DNA of 20,745 nt from a virus: positions 1-20,745 of the IMG/VR virus record IMGVR_UViG_3300035034_001010. One strand, 5' to 3'. The notes under the pieces are model-generated. The model did not search any database, was not told the DNA's origin, and saw only the letters and a list, made by a program, of their open reading frames with translations. A program made the position numbers and the translations under genes. Of the stretch, positions 6,382 through 13,758 are shown piece by piece. How positions within the stretch are numbered: the stretch's first letter is position 1; each line of letters starts with the position of its first letter.

Positions 6382-6410
6382 TTTACAGGTACAGTACAGG
6401 TAAATACAAT
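6382..6410 (+). promoter_or_regulatory. sigma-70-type promoter for gp32 with embedded direct repeats
   Basis: TTTACA (6382-6387), 17-nt spacer and TACAAT (6405-6410) each match consensus at 5 of 6 bases. The spacer is framed by two ACAGGTA copies (6385-6391 and 6396-6402), 11 bp apart, a possible operator. The transcript leader to the ATG at 6445 would be short, A-rich and unstructured, as expected of a site for gp32 translational self-control. Confidence 0.6.
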
Positions 6411-6444
6411 TTAAAACTACAAAATAATACGAGGAAAAAACACT

Positions 6445-7398
6445 ATGAGTTTGGAATCACTACGAGAGAGAAATAAATCTGGAAAGTTGGATAAGTTGTT
6501 GAAGGCCGCTGGTCGTACTTCACTGGGGAAAAAGAACACCAATAACGAACAGGATGTCACGTACTACCCTGAACGTGACAAAAAAGGTAATGGATCTGCT
6601 ATTATCCGATTCTTGCCTGGACTTGAATCTGAGGATTATCCATACTACGTTGAACGTTTTCAACATGGTTTTCAGGCTAATAACAAATGGTTCATTGAGT
6701 TCTGTCCGACTACCCTTGGTTTGGAATGTCCAGTCTGTGATGATAACTTCGATACAATCGGGGAATATGGTGAATGGGATGATGTCCCTGAAGATGTCCA
6801 GGCTGTAATCCGTAAGAGGGGTCGGAATGCTGGTTTCTCTGCTGGTAACTACTGTAACATTTTGGTTATCAAAGATCCTGCTAACCCAGAGAACGAAGGT
6901 AAAGTTCACCTGTTCTCTTTCGGTAAAGGAATTTCTGATCTTATTTTCGGTATGGCTCAACCTATCGATGATGGATTAGGTGACGTTCCTGAACCAATTG
7001 ATGTTTTCGACTTACTTGAAGGTGCTAATTTTAAGTTTGTGATCCGTAAGAAAGACAAACGGGCTGATTATTCTCAGTCGTCTTTCGAAGCTCCATCACC
7101 ATGCCCTGAATTCGATGTTGATGAACAACAGGCTCTTCTACCTCTTGTTGATGAGAAGAAATTTAAGTCATATGAGGATCTGGCTGATCGTTTTGCTAAG
7201 GTTTTGAATAAGACCGCCAAACGTACTGCTAAATCTGCCGAAGATGTTGTTGATCAGGGTGTTGATAAATCTGAATCTGATGGTGATATGGATACACCAG
7301 ATGGTCTTCCTGACTCTGATGGTACAGTTGATGGTACTGATGAGGGAAATGATAACATGGATTATTTCAAAGGAATCGCTGACGAAATTAAGATCTAG
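6445..7398 (+). CDS. 32: single-stranded DNA-binding protein gp32
   Basis: The 317-aa product has the three-part layout of T4 gp32 (301 aa). The basic N-terminus (RERNKSGKLDKLLKAAG) mediates cooperative binding. The core OB domain includes SAIIRFLPG, HGFQANNKWFIEFC and NYCNILVIKDPANPENEGKV, close to T4 'ANILVVKDPAAPENEGKV'. The C-terminal tail from about residue 265 is acidic (DKSESDGDMDTPDG) and recruits replication partners. The zinc site is intact: His74, Cys87, Cys95, Cys98, with spacing shortened by two residues between the first two Cys compared with T4. It coats single-stranded DNA at forks and recombination sites and works with gp59. Start fits AGGAAAA at -12. A terminator follows the stop. 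Confidence 0.96.
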   Translation: MSLESLRERNKSGKLDKLLKAAGRTSLGKKNTNNEQDVTYYPERDKKGNGSAIIRFLPGLESEDYPYYVERFQHGFQANNKWFIEFCPTTLGLECPVCDDNFDTIGEYGEWDDVPEDVQAVIRKRGRNAGFSAGNYCNILVIKDPANPENEGKVHLFSFGKGISDLIFGMAQPIDDGLGDVPEPIDVFDLLEGANFKFVIRKKDKRADYSQSSFEAPSPCPEFDVDEQQALLPLVDEKKFKSYEDLADRFAKVLNKTAKRTAKSAEDVVDQGVDKSESDGDMDTPDGLPDSDGTVDGTDEGNDNMDYFKGIADEIKI

Positions 7399-7426
7399 TT
7401 ATCACTAATGAGTAGAAGTATATAAT

Positions 7427-7463
7427 AAAAAGGGGCATGTCTTTTATGACATGCCCCTTTTTT
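7427..7463. terminator. bidirectional intrinsic terminator between convergent units
   Basis: AAAAGGGGCATGTC (7428-7441) and GACATGCCCCTTTTTT (7448-7463) form a near-perfect stem around a 6-nt loop. The A-run on one side and T-run on the other allow termination in both directions: of gp32 on the plus strand and of the tape-measure unit on the minus strand. Confidence 0.93.
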
Positions 7464-7479
7464 GTGCTTAAATGGCTCC

Positions 7480-10122
7480 CTACGAGCTATTTTGGTTATA
7501 GAGTAAGTTCGTACCCCTATCTATATCATGTGGGCTTACAGGCATCGTTATGTTCGTTGTACCACCTGTTACAAAATTCTTCACATCAGATACAGATTCT
7601 CCGATGGCTTGTGCTGTTTGAGATCCCCTTGTAGCTTCTTTGGTTGCATCAAGAGCATCCTTCATTTCAGACATTAACTGCATACGGGCGTTTTCTGATG
7701 TGTTATATATCATAGTAAGAGTTTTACTCACTTCCATACCTTGAGCATTTGTTAGTAACTCTCCTGCAATACCTTTAGCAAGAGATCCAGTTGCAGCTAT
7801 CCCTTCACCGATTCCTGCGGCTGATATATTTAAGTTTGCATTACCACTCTTAGCAAAATCTTTAGCTTGTGCTATAATATCAGCACCTATCTCTTTCCCA
7901 CCAGACCCAATAAAAGCTGCTGATCCTGCAAGAGTTCCATTTTTCAATCCAAACGTATCAACAAGATCTTCTCCAGAAGGTATCATGTTCTCTTTTTGGA
8001 CCGCTTTTTCAACCTTTCCATCTCGTTTTTCTTTTCTAGCTTTGCGATTAGCCTTCATCTTTTCAGCTAGTAGTTTGTTCTGTTTCTCTTGTTCTTTCTT
8101 TTCCTTTCTATGAGTAATATCATAAAACCAACCACCAAGAGATTGGCCCTTTTCTCCTGTTAGTTTCTCCATTCCTTGATCGATCTTGTTATTAATAAAA
8201 GTACCAATACCAAAACCTGCTGCTCCTGCTCCTGCTACTAATGCTAATGGTCCTGCTATAGTAGCCAGTGTACTTAGTAAAGGACCAAGACTTCCTACAA
8301 GAGCTATTATACGACCACCCAAACCAGTCAATAATGTACCTATAGATCCTATTTTAGTACCAAAAGGTCCAAGAAATCCCATAATAGTACCCATTATACC
8401 ACCACTACCTTTATTAGAGGAATCTTCAGGAATAAGCGAACCGTCTTTTAATGTATCGTAAATCCCCTTTGTGGAATCCCGAATTGATATGATATTATCT
8501 TTAGCCTCTCTCTTTTGTTCTTCTTGTCCTATACTATCACTATCATCACTATCATCACTACTACTCATTATAATATCAGGGCCGTTTGCTTGATGAAGTA
8601 TATCATATATACCCCTAACTGATCGGGTAATAGACACTACGTTAGGATGATTCATAGCTTGTAATGATACTGGGTAATCATCTGCTTTACCACTAACCAT
8701 ACAAGCACAAAGACCATCTCTAAGTCGGTCTATAGCATCGACCTCTTCTATATTAGCATCCTCTATTTTTTCAAGAGTATCAAGGTTTTGTGCTTCAAAT
8801 ACACTAAACGAACCAGTCATTGTGGGAAATACACCAATACCACTATTCAATATATGGAATATCTTCTCATCCCAACCAACACCATGTCCTAACTCTTCAT
8901 GTACCCGCTCAAGAATGTCTACGGTCTTCTCTCCATCTGTCTTGGCCTTTTCTTTCTTACCAAACATAGCTTCTTTTAGTTTATCACCAATTGAAACCTT
9001 AGTAAAGTCATGCCATAATTTAGCGAATCCGGTTTTTTCTTCTTCTTTGGGTGCAGTGTGCTTACGAATATCTTTAAGAATATCAGCTTGCTCTTCTATA
9101 TTCTTACCCATACCAAAAAAACCACGATCACCCTTAGTACTGGTATTTCCTGATATCTTTTCTAATAGTAATGTTTGTTGAACTTCTTGTGTTCTTTTAC
9201 CTTTAGACCATATAGAGAAGAATTTACCAGAAAGGGCAGCTAAACCTAATGTTAGAGGAGTTACAGAAGCTGCAAAGGCACCCACAATTCCAGCACCCAC
9301 AACAGACATTGCAGGAAGAAAGTTATTCATGGCCCTATGAATAGCAAGACCCATAGCTGATTTATTTCCAGTATTCTCTTCGATCTTTTCTAATAAAGCA
9401 GTATCACCCTTATTTTTGCCGTTTAGAAGAGATTCATTAATACTACCAAGAATAGAAATAATCTCTAACTGATTATCTAATTGAGCATTACCAATAGAGT
9501 TAGTGTCTCTATATTTACCACCTCTCTTACTACGATCCTCTAACATTACTCTGAATAATCGCTGTTGATAATCAGCATTACCATCCTTATCAACACCAAC
9601 ACTATGCCTTATGGCTCTCCATGTTTGGAGTATTTCTGAACGCTCAAAGGCAAATAGGTTGATAAATCCTCTACGTAATGTCTCAGGAAAGGATATTAAA
9701 CCACTAGCTATAGACTTGGCTATCCTCTTATTATTCTCTATCCTTTCCTTTTCAGATTTAATAAGATTATCTTGTTCTTTCGATTTTGCTAAACCATCAA
9801 TTATACCATCATATGTACCTTTATAAATACAACCATAAACCTTGCATATCTTATTTGTTTTTGATGATTCTGTTACTGGAGATTCCGTCTTGGATACGTT
9901 CTTATTATGAGTCTGAAGATACTCTTTCATAGCTTGAGCAATAGAAAGAGTATCTTTACCGAGTTTCTTTAAATCATCTTTAAGAACATCTGTCTGGCTA
10001 TCGACCTCTTTTATACGATTTATGGCTTCACGGAGATCCACCTTACCGTCATTATTTTTATCAGCAGTTAGTGATGGAACTCTGTTACCGTTTTTATCTA
10101 TATTTCTTGGTGGTTTACTCAT
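7480..10122 (-). CDS. tail tape-measure protein with an EF-hand
   Basis: This 880-aa protein is the last gene of the minus-strand tail unit, straight after gp26. It has the tape-measure signature: a long helical, charged chain with two Gly/Ala-rich hydrophobic zones (about 266-305 and 575-645, the latter GTLLTGLGGRIIALVGSLGP and similar). Short repeated elements include LLEKIEENT (244), LLLEKISGNT (318) and ILKDIRKHT (348), and a doubled SIxxSxxGIYDxL motif (about 496 and 545). Residues 21-32 (DKNNDGKVDLRE) are a canonical calcium EF-hand loop. Tape measures set tail length and enter the host membrane with the DNA; the hydrophobic zones fit that role. It is longer than T4 gp29 (590 aa) and not obviously its homologue by sequence. 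A chaperone-assisted assembly is expected from its neighbour. Confidence in the class is good, in the T4 name low. Confidence 0.78.
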   Translation of the reverse strand: MSKPPRNIDKNGNRVPSLTADKNNDGKVDLREAINRIKEVDSQTDVLKDDLKKLGKDTLSIAQAMKEYLQTHNKNVSKTESPVTESSKTNKICKVYGCIYKGTYDGIIDGLAKSKEQDNLIKSEKERIENNKRIAKSIASGLISFPETLRRGFINLFAFERSEILQTWRAIRHSVGVDKDGNADYQQRLFRVMLEDRSKRGGKYRDTNSIGNAQLDNQLEIISILGSINESLLNGKNKGDTALLEKIEENTGNKSAMGLAIHRAMNNFLPAMSVVGAGIVGAFAASVTPLTLGLAALSGKFFSIWSKGKRTQEVQQTLLLEKISGNTSTKGDRGFFGMGKNIEEQADILKDIRKHTAPKEEEKTGFAKLWHDFTKVSIGDKLKEAMFGKKEKAKTDGEKTVDILERVHEELGHGVGWDEKIFHILNSGIGVFPTMTGSFSVFEAQNLDTLEKIEDANIEEVDAIDRLRDGLCACMVSGKADDYPVSLQAMNHPNVVSITRSVRGIYDILHQANGPDIIMSSSDDSDDSDSIGQEEQKREAKDNIISIRDSTKGIYDTLKDGSLIPEDSSNKGSGGIMGTIMGFLGPFGTKIGSIGTLLTGLGGRIIALVGSLGPLLSTLATIAGPLALVAGAGAAGFGIGTFINNKIDQGMEKLTGEKGQSLGGWFYDITHRKEKKEQEKQNKLLAEKMKANRKARKEKRDGKVEKAVQKENMIPSGEDLVDTFGLKNGTLAGSAAFIGSGGKEIGADIIAQAKDFAKSGNANLNISAAGIGEGIAATGSLAKGIAGELLTNAQGMEVSKTLTMIYNTSENARMQLMSEMKDALDATKEATRGSQTAQAIGESVSDVKNFVTGGTTNITMPVSPHDIDRGTNLLYNQNSS

Positions 10123-10157
10123 AGCATCTTCTCTTTTTAATATGGGTTAAGCCATGA

Positions 10158-10337
10158 TTATTTCTTCTTCATGGCTTTTGCTTTTTTAGCTTGTGACTTC
10201 TGTAATAACGCTATATAGATCTCTCTCTCATATGGAATCATATTCTCTAATTCTGTAAGATTAAAACTAAAATCATTCATCAGTACGAAGTTCGTCTCAT
10301 AGATGCTATAGATGTTATCATGACTTAACCCTATTAG
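10158..10337 (-). CDS. gp51-like 59-residue extension, reached by -1 frameshift from gp26
   Basis: This minus-strand frame is open from the end of gp26 to the TAA at 10160-10158. From the slip point it reads LIGLSHDNIYSIYETNFVL then MNDFSFNLTELENMIPYERE and IYIALLQ with a Lys-rich end. The segment looks coherent upstream of its first ATG (10280-10278). That ATG has no good ribosome site and would give only 40 aa, so independent initiation is less likely than frameshifting. The 'L-E-N-M-I-P-Y-E-R-E-I-Y-I-A-L-L' helix has the style of the second-frame domain of tail-assembly chaperones (lambda T, P2 E'). In T4 the corresponding hub-assembly factor gp51 is a separate gene near gp26. The full fusion would be 311 aa. 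Confidence 0.65.
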   Translation of the reverse strand, partial: LIGLSHDNIYSIYETNFVLMNDFSFNLTELENMIPYEREIYIALLQKSQAKKAKAMKKK

Positions 10338-11092
10338 AAAAAATCGTTTATCCCACTAAACGTATATTCTCCATCAACACCACAAGCAGCACATTTATAT
10401 TTAATGGTATGTGATAGGGTCGGCATAGTATAGAAGAATTCCTTACGGATTTTTTCGATAAGTTTTGTAGAAAGGTTATCCACAAATTCCTGTAGTTCTT
10501 CCTTACTGGTATCAGCCACATCATATATCTGATCCTTATCATATATGCTCTCTATGAGGTTGAAAATTATCTCAATATCATCATCCTTATTAGCCTCTAA
10601 CATCTCAACGTCATCGACTGAAGGATATCTCATAGTGATACCTATATCGTTTTCCAGGCTAATAGTTTTAGTATGGCCTTCAGGAACGTTTACTTTAATA
10701 TCTTCGATGTTAATGACGAATGGAATAACGCCACCACAAGGCTTCTTGATAGTCTGTGTATCACCACCACCTTCTACTGCTGGTATAATCTTATCTACTT
10801 CATTGATGCACTTCATATCTATCTCTATAACTTCCCCCACAGACTTAGCCCGTAATTGTAAGAATATATATTCGAGATCAAACAGGGCAAGCTGTTTCGT
10901 ATCCAGCTTCTGGTATGTACACACATCAACAATTTCTCTTACAGAAGAAAGAATCTCCTCAGAGTTAGATGATTGTTTTACCATCATTAAAATCTTTTCT
11001 TCTTTGGATAAGAAAGGACGAAACTTGACCTTCTTTCCTGATGATGGTATGGTCATTGTGTAAGACTGAATTGTTAATTTTGGTAATGACAT
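10334..11092 (-). CDS. 26: gp26-type baseplate hub / tail-assembly chaperone protein
   Basis: AAGGAG sits 9 nt before the ATG. The 252-aa product fits the T4_baseplate (gp26) family (T4 gp26 is 208 aa): the opening LTIQSYTMTIPSSGKKVKFRPFLSKEEK, the helix FDLEYIFLQLRAKSVGEVIE, PFVINIEDIKVNVPEGH, and a C-terminal SHTIKYKCAACG. Cys95, Cys119, Cys234 and Cys237 could hold a zinc ion. In T4, gp26 is needed for assembly of the baseplate hub. Here the gene stands between a tube-fold protein and the tape measure and ends in a frameshift site, the position and behaviour of the tail-assembly chaperone of other long-tailed phages. Name from family resemblance; chaperone role inferred from context. Confidence 0.85.
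   Translation of the reverse strand: MSLPKLTIQSYTMTIPSSGKKVKFRPFLSKEEKILMMVKQSSNSEEILSSVREIVDVCTYQKLDTKQLALFDLEYIFLQLRAKSVGEVIEIDMKCINEVDKIIPAVEGGGDTQTIKKPCGGVIPFVINIEDIKVNVPEGHTKTISLENDIGITMRYPSVDDVEMLEANKDDDIEIIFNLIESIYDKDQIYDVADTSKEELQEFVDNLSTKLIEKIRKEFFYTMPTLSHTIKYKCAACGVDGEYTFSGINDFF
10337..10343 (-). promoter_or_regulatory. -1 programmed frameshift site (T TTT TTC)
   Basis: On the minus strand the last codons of gp26 are GAT TTT TTC TAA, giving the heptamer T-TTT-TTC (X-XXY-YYZ) directly before the stop codon, the classical arrangement for -1 slippage. Slippage leads exactly into the 59-codon open frame. A GGGA lies about 7 nt upstream and could act as an internal Shine-Dalgarno stimulator. 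No strong downstream hairpin was evident by eye. Confidence 0.65.
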
Positions 11093-11149
11093 AATATTAA
11101 ATCTCCTTTTGATTTTATTACGGTTTTTTGTGGTTTTGTTACGGTTTTG

Positions 11150-11674
11150 TTAAAATCTTTCTATCGTATATGTATGATATGTAAAATTTACAGAAAGTTT
11201 AGACGGTCCATCTGCATCATATGATAATGGAACATCTGCCATTCCTATAGGGTATGCTTCTGTTAATCTGACATCTGCGACCTTATTTTCTCTCAAGTCG
11301 TATATAAGTATATTTATGTCAGCAACTATATCATTGTAGTAAGACATCCTAAAATTACTCTCTCCTGCAATAAGGCGCATCCAGTCATCTATAAACCCAA
11401 TCTCCCACATATGATGGCCGTTGTAAAAAGTTAGTGATAGATCATCAAATAACTCTTCATTAGGAATCTTTCTTTTCGGTCCGGCTATACTATGCTCAAA
11501 TGTTCCTATATTGTGGCCAGGTATAGACGCTTCACTACAACTAAAGGATATTGCTTTGGCCTTGGCAGCATCGATAGCCACAGGACCATTAATAATAACT
11601 TCATATCTATTTGGTTCTAGTAACGGATTATTTGCTATATGTCCGACTATCTGCTTGATTCCAAATTTTCCCAT
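11150..11674 (-). CDS. gp19-fold tail tube or tube-initiator protein
   Basis: The 174-aa product matches the T4 gp19 tube family in size (163 aa) and pattern: an N-terminal NRYEVIINGP strand, FSCSEASIPGHNIGTFEHSI resembling gp19 'FQCKATALPAGIVEKIPVGF', then FDDLSLTFYN (gp19 'FDDWTVTVMN'), a helical FIDDWMRLIAG segment, and a final strand SVNFTYHTYTIERF. Such proteins form hexamer rings of the inner tail tube. It may be the main tube protein or a baseplate-proximal paralogue; T4 gp54, the initiator, is longer (320 aa). CAGGAG gives a strong ribosome site. A TATAAATA late promoter lies just upstream, inside the end of the homing-endonuclease gene. Confidence 0.82.
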   Translation of the reverse strand: MGKFGIKQIVGHIANNPLLEPNRYEVIINGPVAIDAAKAKAISFSCSEASIPGHNIGTFEHSIAGPKRKIPNEELFDDLSLTFYNGHHMWEIGFIDDWMRLIAGESNFRMSYYNDIVADINILIYDLRENKVADVRLTEAYPIGMADVPLSYDADGPSKLSVNFTYHTYTIERF

Positions 11675-11676
11675 TT

Positions 11677-12384
11677 TTATGCTCCTGTGTTGCTATTTAT
11701 ATAATAACAGTCTAGATTATTTGGATTTCTACACCAATAAGATACAGTAGAGGAATGCACTCTTAAGTGTTCAGATGCTTTTTTAACAGACTCAAATTTT
11801 TCTTCTTTTATTATGCACACTTTACTCATTTTTTTCAGTGCTTCTTCTGAGAGCTTTTTCCCTTTCTTGGATGCACTAATTTTCTTCTTTGTCTCTTCTG
11901 AATGAGTTTTTCCTTTTATGGATTGACTCATTCTTTTCTTGGCTTCTTCTGATATTACTTTTCCTTTATGTACTTTCCCTATTTTCTTTTTTGTTTCTTC
12001 TGATATTACTTTTCCTTTATGTGCTTTCCCTATTTTCTTTTTTGTTTCTTCTGAATGAGTTTTTCCATAGTTAGGATTATTTTCTCCACAAATACTACCA
12101 CCACATCCTCCTTGTCTCATATTATAGCAATTAATATTACTTATCATTTCTTCATTAACAATCTCAGCTTCCTTCAGGTATGCTTCTTCAGAACTATCAA
12201 ATCTGAACAACATCTCCCTTTTAAAATTATCCCTTCCATATTTCTTTATTGCACCCTTTAAAGCCAAGCCACTGCCCAAATATCTACCATTACCAGCACC
12301 TTTAACTTTATGGACACCAATATAGAACTTTCCACTAATTAAGTTTGTTGTTTCATATACTATATAATTTCCCGTATTTTCCAT
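11677..12384 (-). CDS. GIY-YIG free-standing homing endonuclease (Seg-like)
   Basis: The 235-aa product begins with a GIY-YIG nuclease domain: NYIVYETTNLISGKFYIGVHK supplies the two strands (Y-I-V at 7-9, Y-I-G at 21-23). RYLGSGLALKGAIKKYG and an E-A-E-I-V-N-E-E helix, which holds the metal-binding Glu, follow. Residues about 104-185 are five tandem NUMOD3-type DNA-binding repeats (S-E-E-T-K-K-K-I-G-K-x-H-K-G-K). The C-terminus (residues about 195-222: FESVKKASEHLRVHSSTVSY) is a NUMOD1/helix-turn-helix module. Such enzymes cut phage relatives lacking the gene and spread by repair. It starts 5 nt after the upstream stop, and its 3' end carries the late promoter and ribosome site of the tube gene. 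It interrupts an otherwise continuous structural gene unit. Confidence 0.93.
   Translation of the reverse strand: MENTGNYIVYETTNLISGKFYIGVHKVKGAGNGRYLGSGLALKGAIKKYGRDNFKREMLFRFDSSEEAYLKEAEIVNEEMISNINCYNMRQGGCGGSICGENNPNYGKTHSEETKKKIGKAHKGKVISEETKKKIGKVHKGKVISEEAKKRMSQSIKGKTHSEETKKKISASKKGKKLSEEALKKMSKVCIIKEEKFESVKKASEHLRVHSSTVSYWCRNPNNLDCYYINSNTGA
11694..11701 (-). promoter_or_regulatory. T4-type late promoter (TATAAATA) for the tube protein gene
   Basis: On the minus strand TATAAATA (11701 to 11694) is followed by GCAACACAGGAGCATAAAAATG, so the octamer lies 19 nt before the ATG of the gp19-like gene. It is embedded in the last codons of the upstream GIY-YIG endonuclease gene. Confidence 0.65.
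11944..12045 (-). repeat. 51-bp tandem duplication inside the homing endonuclease gene
   Basis: Units 11944-11994 and 11995-12045 differ at one base. Each encodes one 17-aa NUMOD3 repeat (ISEETKKKIGK-x-HKGKV). A third, diverged unit follows at 12046. The near-identity indicates a recent in-frame duplication. Confidence 0.9.
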
Positions 12385-12389
12385 ATTTT

Positions 12390-13142
12390 TTAGCCTCTCG
12401 CTATTCTGAGTGATTCTGCCCAGACTTTACTAGTTGATGCTTTCTTAAACTGTGCTACTGGCAATAATATAGCCTTAGCCCAGTGTCTCATGGGTATAGG
12501 ACGCACTGAGGATCTTGTATGATTCACCAAATATCTTTTAAAACATGGTTTAAATAATCTGTATTTACTGGCACTCTTCAAAATCTTATAGTTGATCCGT
12601 AAACGTGTATTATTATCCAGTTTAGTGTCTGATAAGTTAATCAAAAGGCGAGAAATCAATACTTGACGTTGTTTTGGAGGTAAATAGTGTAAATTTATAC
12701 CATGCCAACCATCTTTTAGTGTGTTTATCATCAAAATTAATGGAAACATATCGTAGTATGGTAACTCTGCCTTTAGCTTTGGGTCGTACTTGTAAAAAAA
12801 TAATTTCCCTATATCAGTGGCCTTCGGTAAGTTAATAGCACCCTGCCCTCTGGTGTATTTACTCATTTTCTTGTGGTTTACTTCCCATGGATTGGCCATA
12901 AGACGTTTAACCTCATCCATGAACCATTTCCTAGCATCCCTGATATCTTGTTCTTTAAATGCCTTATCAGTTCCCCAAATCTTTTGTATATCTTTCTGGG
13001 AAATCTTGCGTTCTAATTCTTGAGAGAGCTTTTTTAATTGTTTTAGGTTATCTTCAGGTGAATCAGACCACTTTATACCCAGATCTTGGACCTTTTGTTG
13101 AATAGAAACTTTTTTTATGGTCTTTTGAGGTCTTATTGACAT
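12390..13142 (-). CDS. conserved phage protein of unknown function next to gp4
   Basis: The 250-aa product overlaps the end of gp4 by 10 nt and is clearly co-translated with it. The N-terminus (1-110) is basic and helical (DIRDARKWFMDEVKRLMANP). The core carries DIGKLFFYKYDPKLKAELPY, YDMFPLILMI, DGWHGINLHYLPPKQRQVLI and LFKPCFKRYLVNHTRSSVRP. I associate this 'F-F-Y-x-Y-D-P-K ... L-P-Y-Y-D-x-F-P ... G-x-N-x-H-Y-L-P-P' pattern with an uncharacterised family of T4-like genomes. In T4 the DNA-end protector gp2 neighbours gp4, so a head-completion or DNA-end role is conceivable, but I see no sequence proof. No catalytic motif or membrane segment is visible. Confidence 0.8.
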   Translation of the reverse strand: MSIRPQKTIKKVSIQQKVQDLGIKWSDSPEDNLKQLKKLSQELERKISQKDIQKIWGTDKAFKEQDIRDARKWFMDEVKRLMANPWEVNHKKMSKYTRGQGAINLPKATDIGKLFFYKYDPKLKAELPYYDMFPLILMINTLKDGWHGINLHYLPPKQRQVLISRLLINLSDTKLDNNTRLRINYKILKSASKYRLFKPCFKRYLVNHTRSSVRPIPMRHWAKAILLPVAQFKKASTSKVWAESLRIARG

Positions 13143-13732
13143 GATATTTTCCCTTTATTCATTTTTTTACCCGTATTCTTGCCCGTATTTTTTCTCACTT
13201 TCTTCTTTGGTGTGTTATTTACGTTATTTATGCTCTTTTTGCTTGGTCTTTTGCGTCTAATTTGAGGAATGGAAGGAATAGAAGAAATTATTTTGATACC
13301 CATGGACTTTAAAGTGTCTTCAGTAACAATTTTAAAGCTCCATTTCTTCTTTTCACATAATTTCTTGGCGGCTCTCCATTTTGAGGTGTTAGTTTTGTAT
13401 GTTGACTCAGCTATAACAAACTTTTCAGTTCCTTTCCTCAATTTTGGGGGTTCAGTTTCATATTTTGGTTTAACCTCAATCAGATATTTAACCCCATCAA
13501 CCATTTCTACATAAAAATCTGGGTTATACATCCTCATTTTACCCGTAGCATCATCAAAATAAGGAATTTTAAAAGGCTCAATGGCCCATTTCGCTACATT
13601 TTTATTAGTATCACACCATTTACAAAATAATCTTTCCCATGATGACCGATAATATATACTTCTTGAATCTCCAGCGTATTTACTTTTGTTTTTGGCTTTG
13701 TAATAACCAGTAAACGATCTGTTTTTTCCCAA
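13133..13732 (-). CDS. 4: head-completion nuclease gp4 (TnsA-like), TTG start
   Basis: The 199-aa product matches T4 gp4/gp50: a leading GKNRSFTGYYKAKNKSKYAG, SIYYRSSWERLFCKWCD, IPYFDDATGKMRMYNPDFYV and KYLIEVKPK. Glu33, Asp72 and Glu86-x-Lys88 form a PD-(D/E)XK nuclease site, as in TnsA. gp4 is needed to finish DNA-filled heads before tail joining. The frame runs upstream into the divergent gp48 gene, so the start must lie near 13732. No ATG is available there, but TTG at 13732-13730 has AGGAG 8 nt upstream and gives the expected MGK-type N-terminus. The C-terminal 45 residues are an extra Lys/Arg/Asn-rich tail, likely DNA-binding. It is the first gene of the minus-strand late unit. Confidence 0.87.
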   Translation of the reverse strand: MGKNRSFTGYYKAKNKSKYAGDSRSIYYRSSWERLFCKWCDTNKNVAKWAIEPFKIPYFDDATGKMRMYNPDFYVEMVDGVKYLIEVKPKYETEPPKLRKGTEKFVIAESTYKTNTSKWRAAKKLCEKKKWSFKIVTEDTLKSMGIKIISSIPSIPQIRRKRPSKKSINNVNNTPKKKVRKNTGKNTGKKMNKGKISCQ

Positions 13733-13758
13733 TATGACATCTCCTTTGTATAATTCAG

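Noticed and set aside
6520-6960. 146-codon minus-strand ORF
   Set aside because: It is the complement of the gp32 core domain, whose zinc site and conserved motifs are unambiguous on the plus strand.
9822-9829. TATAAATA on the plus strand
   Set aside because: It is antisense and inside the tape-measure gene with no plus-strand gene downstream; a few such octamers are expected by chance in AT-rich DNA.
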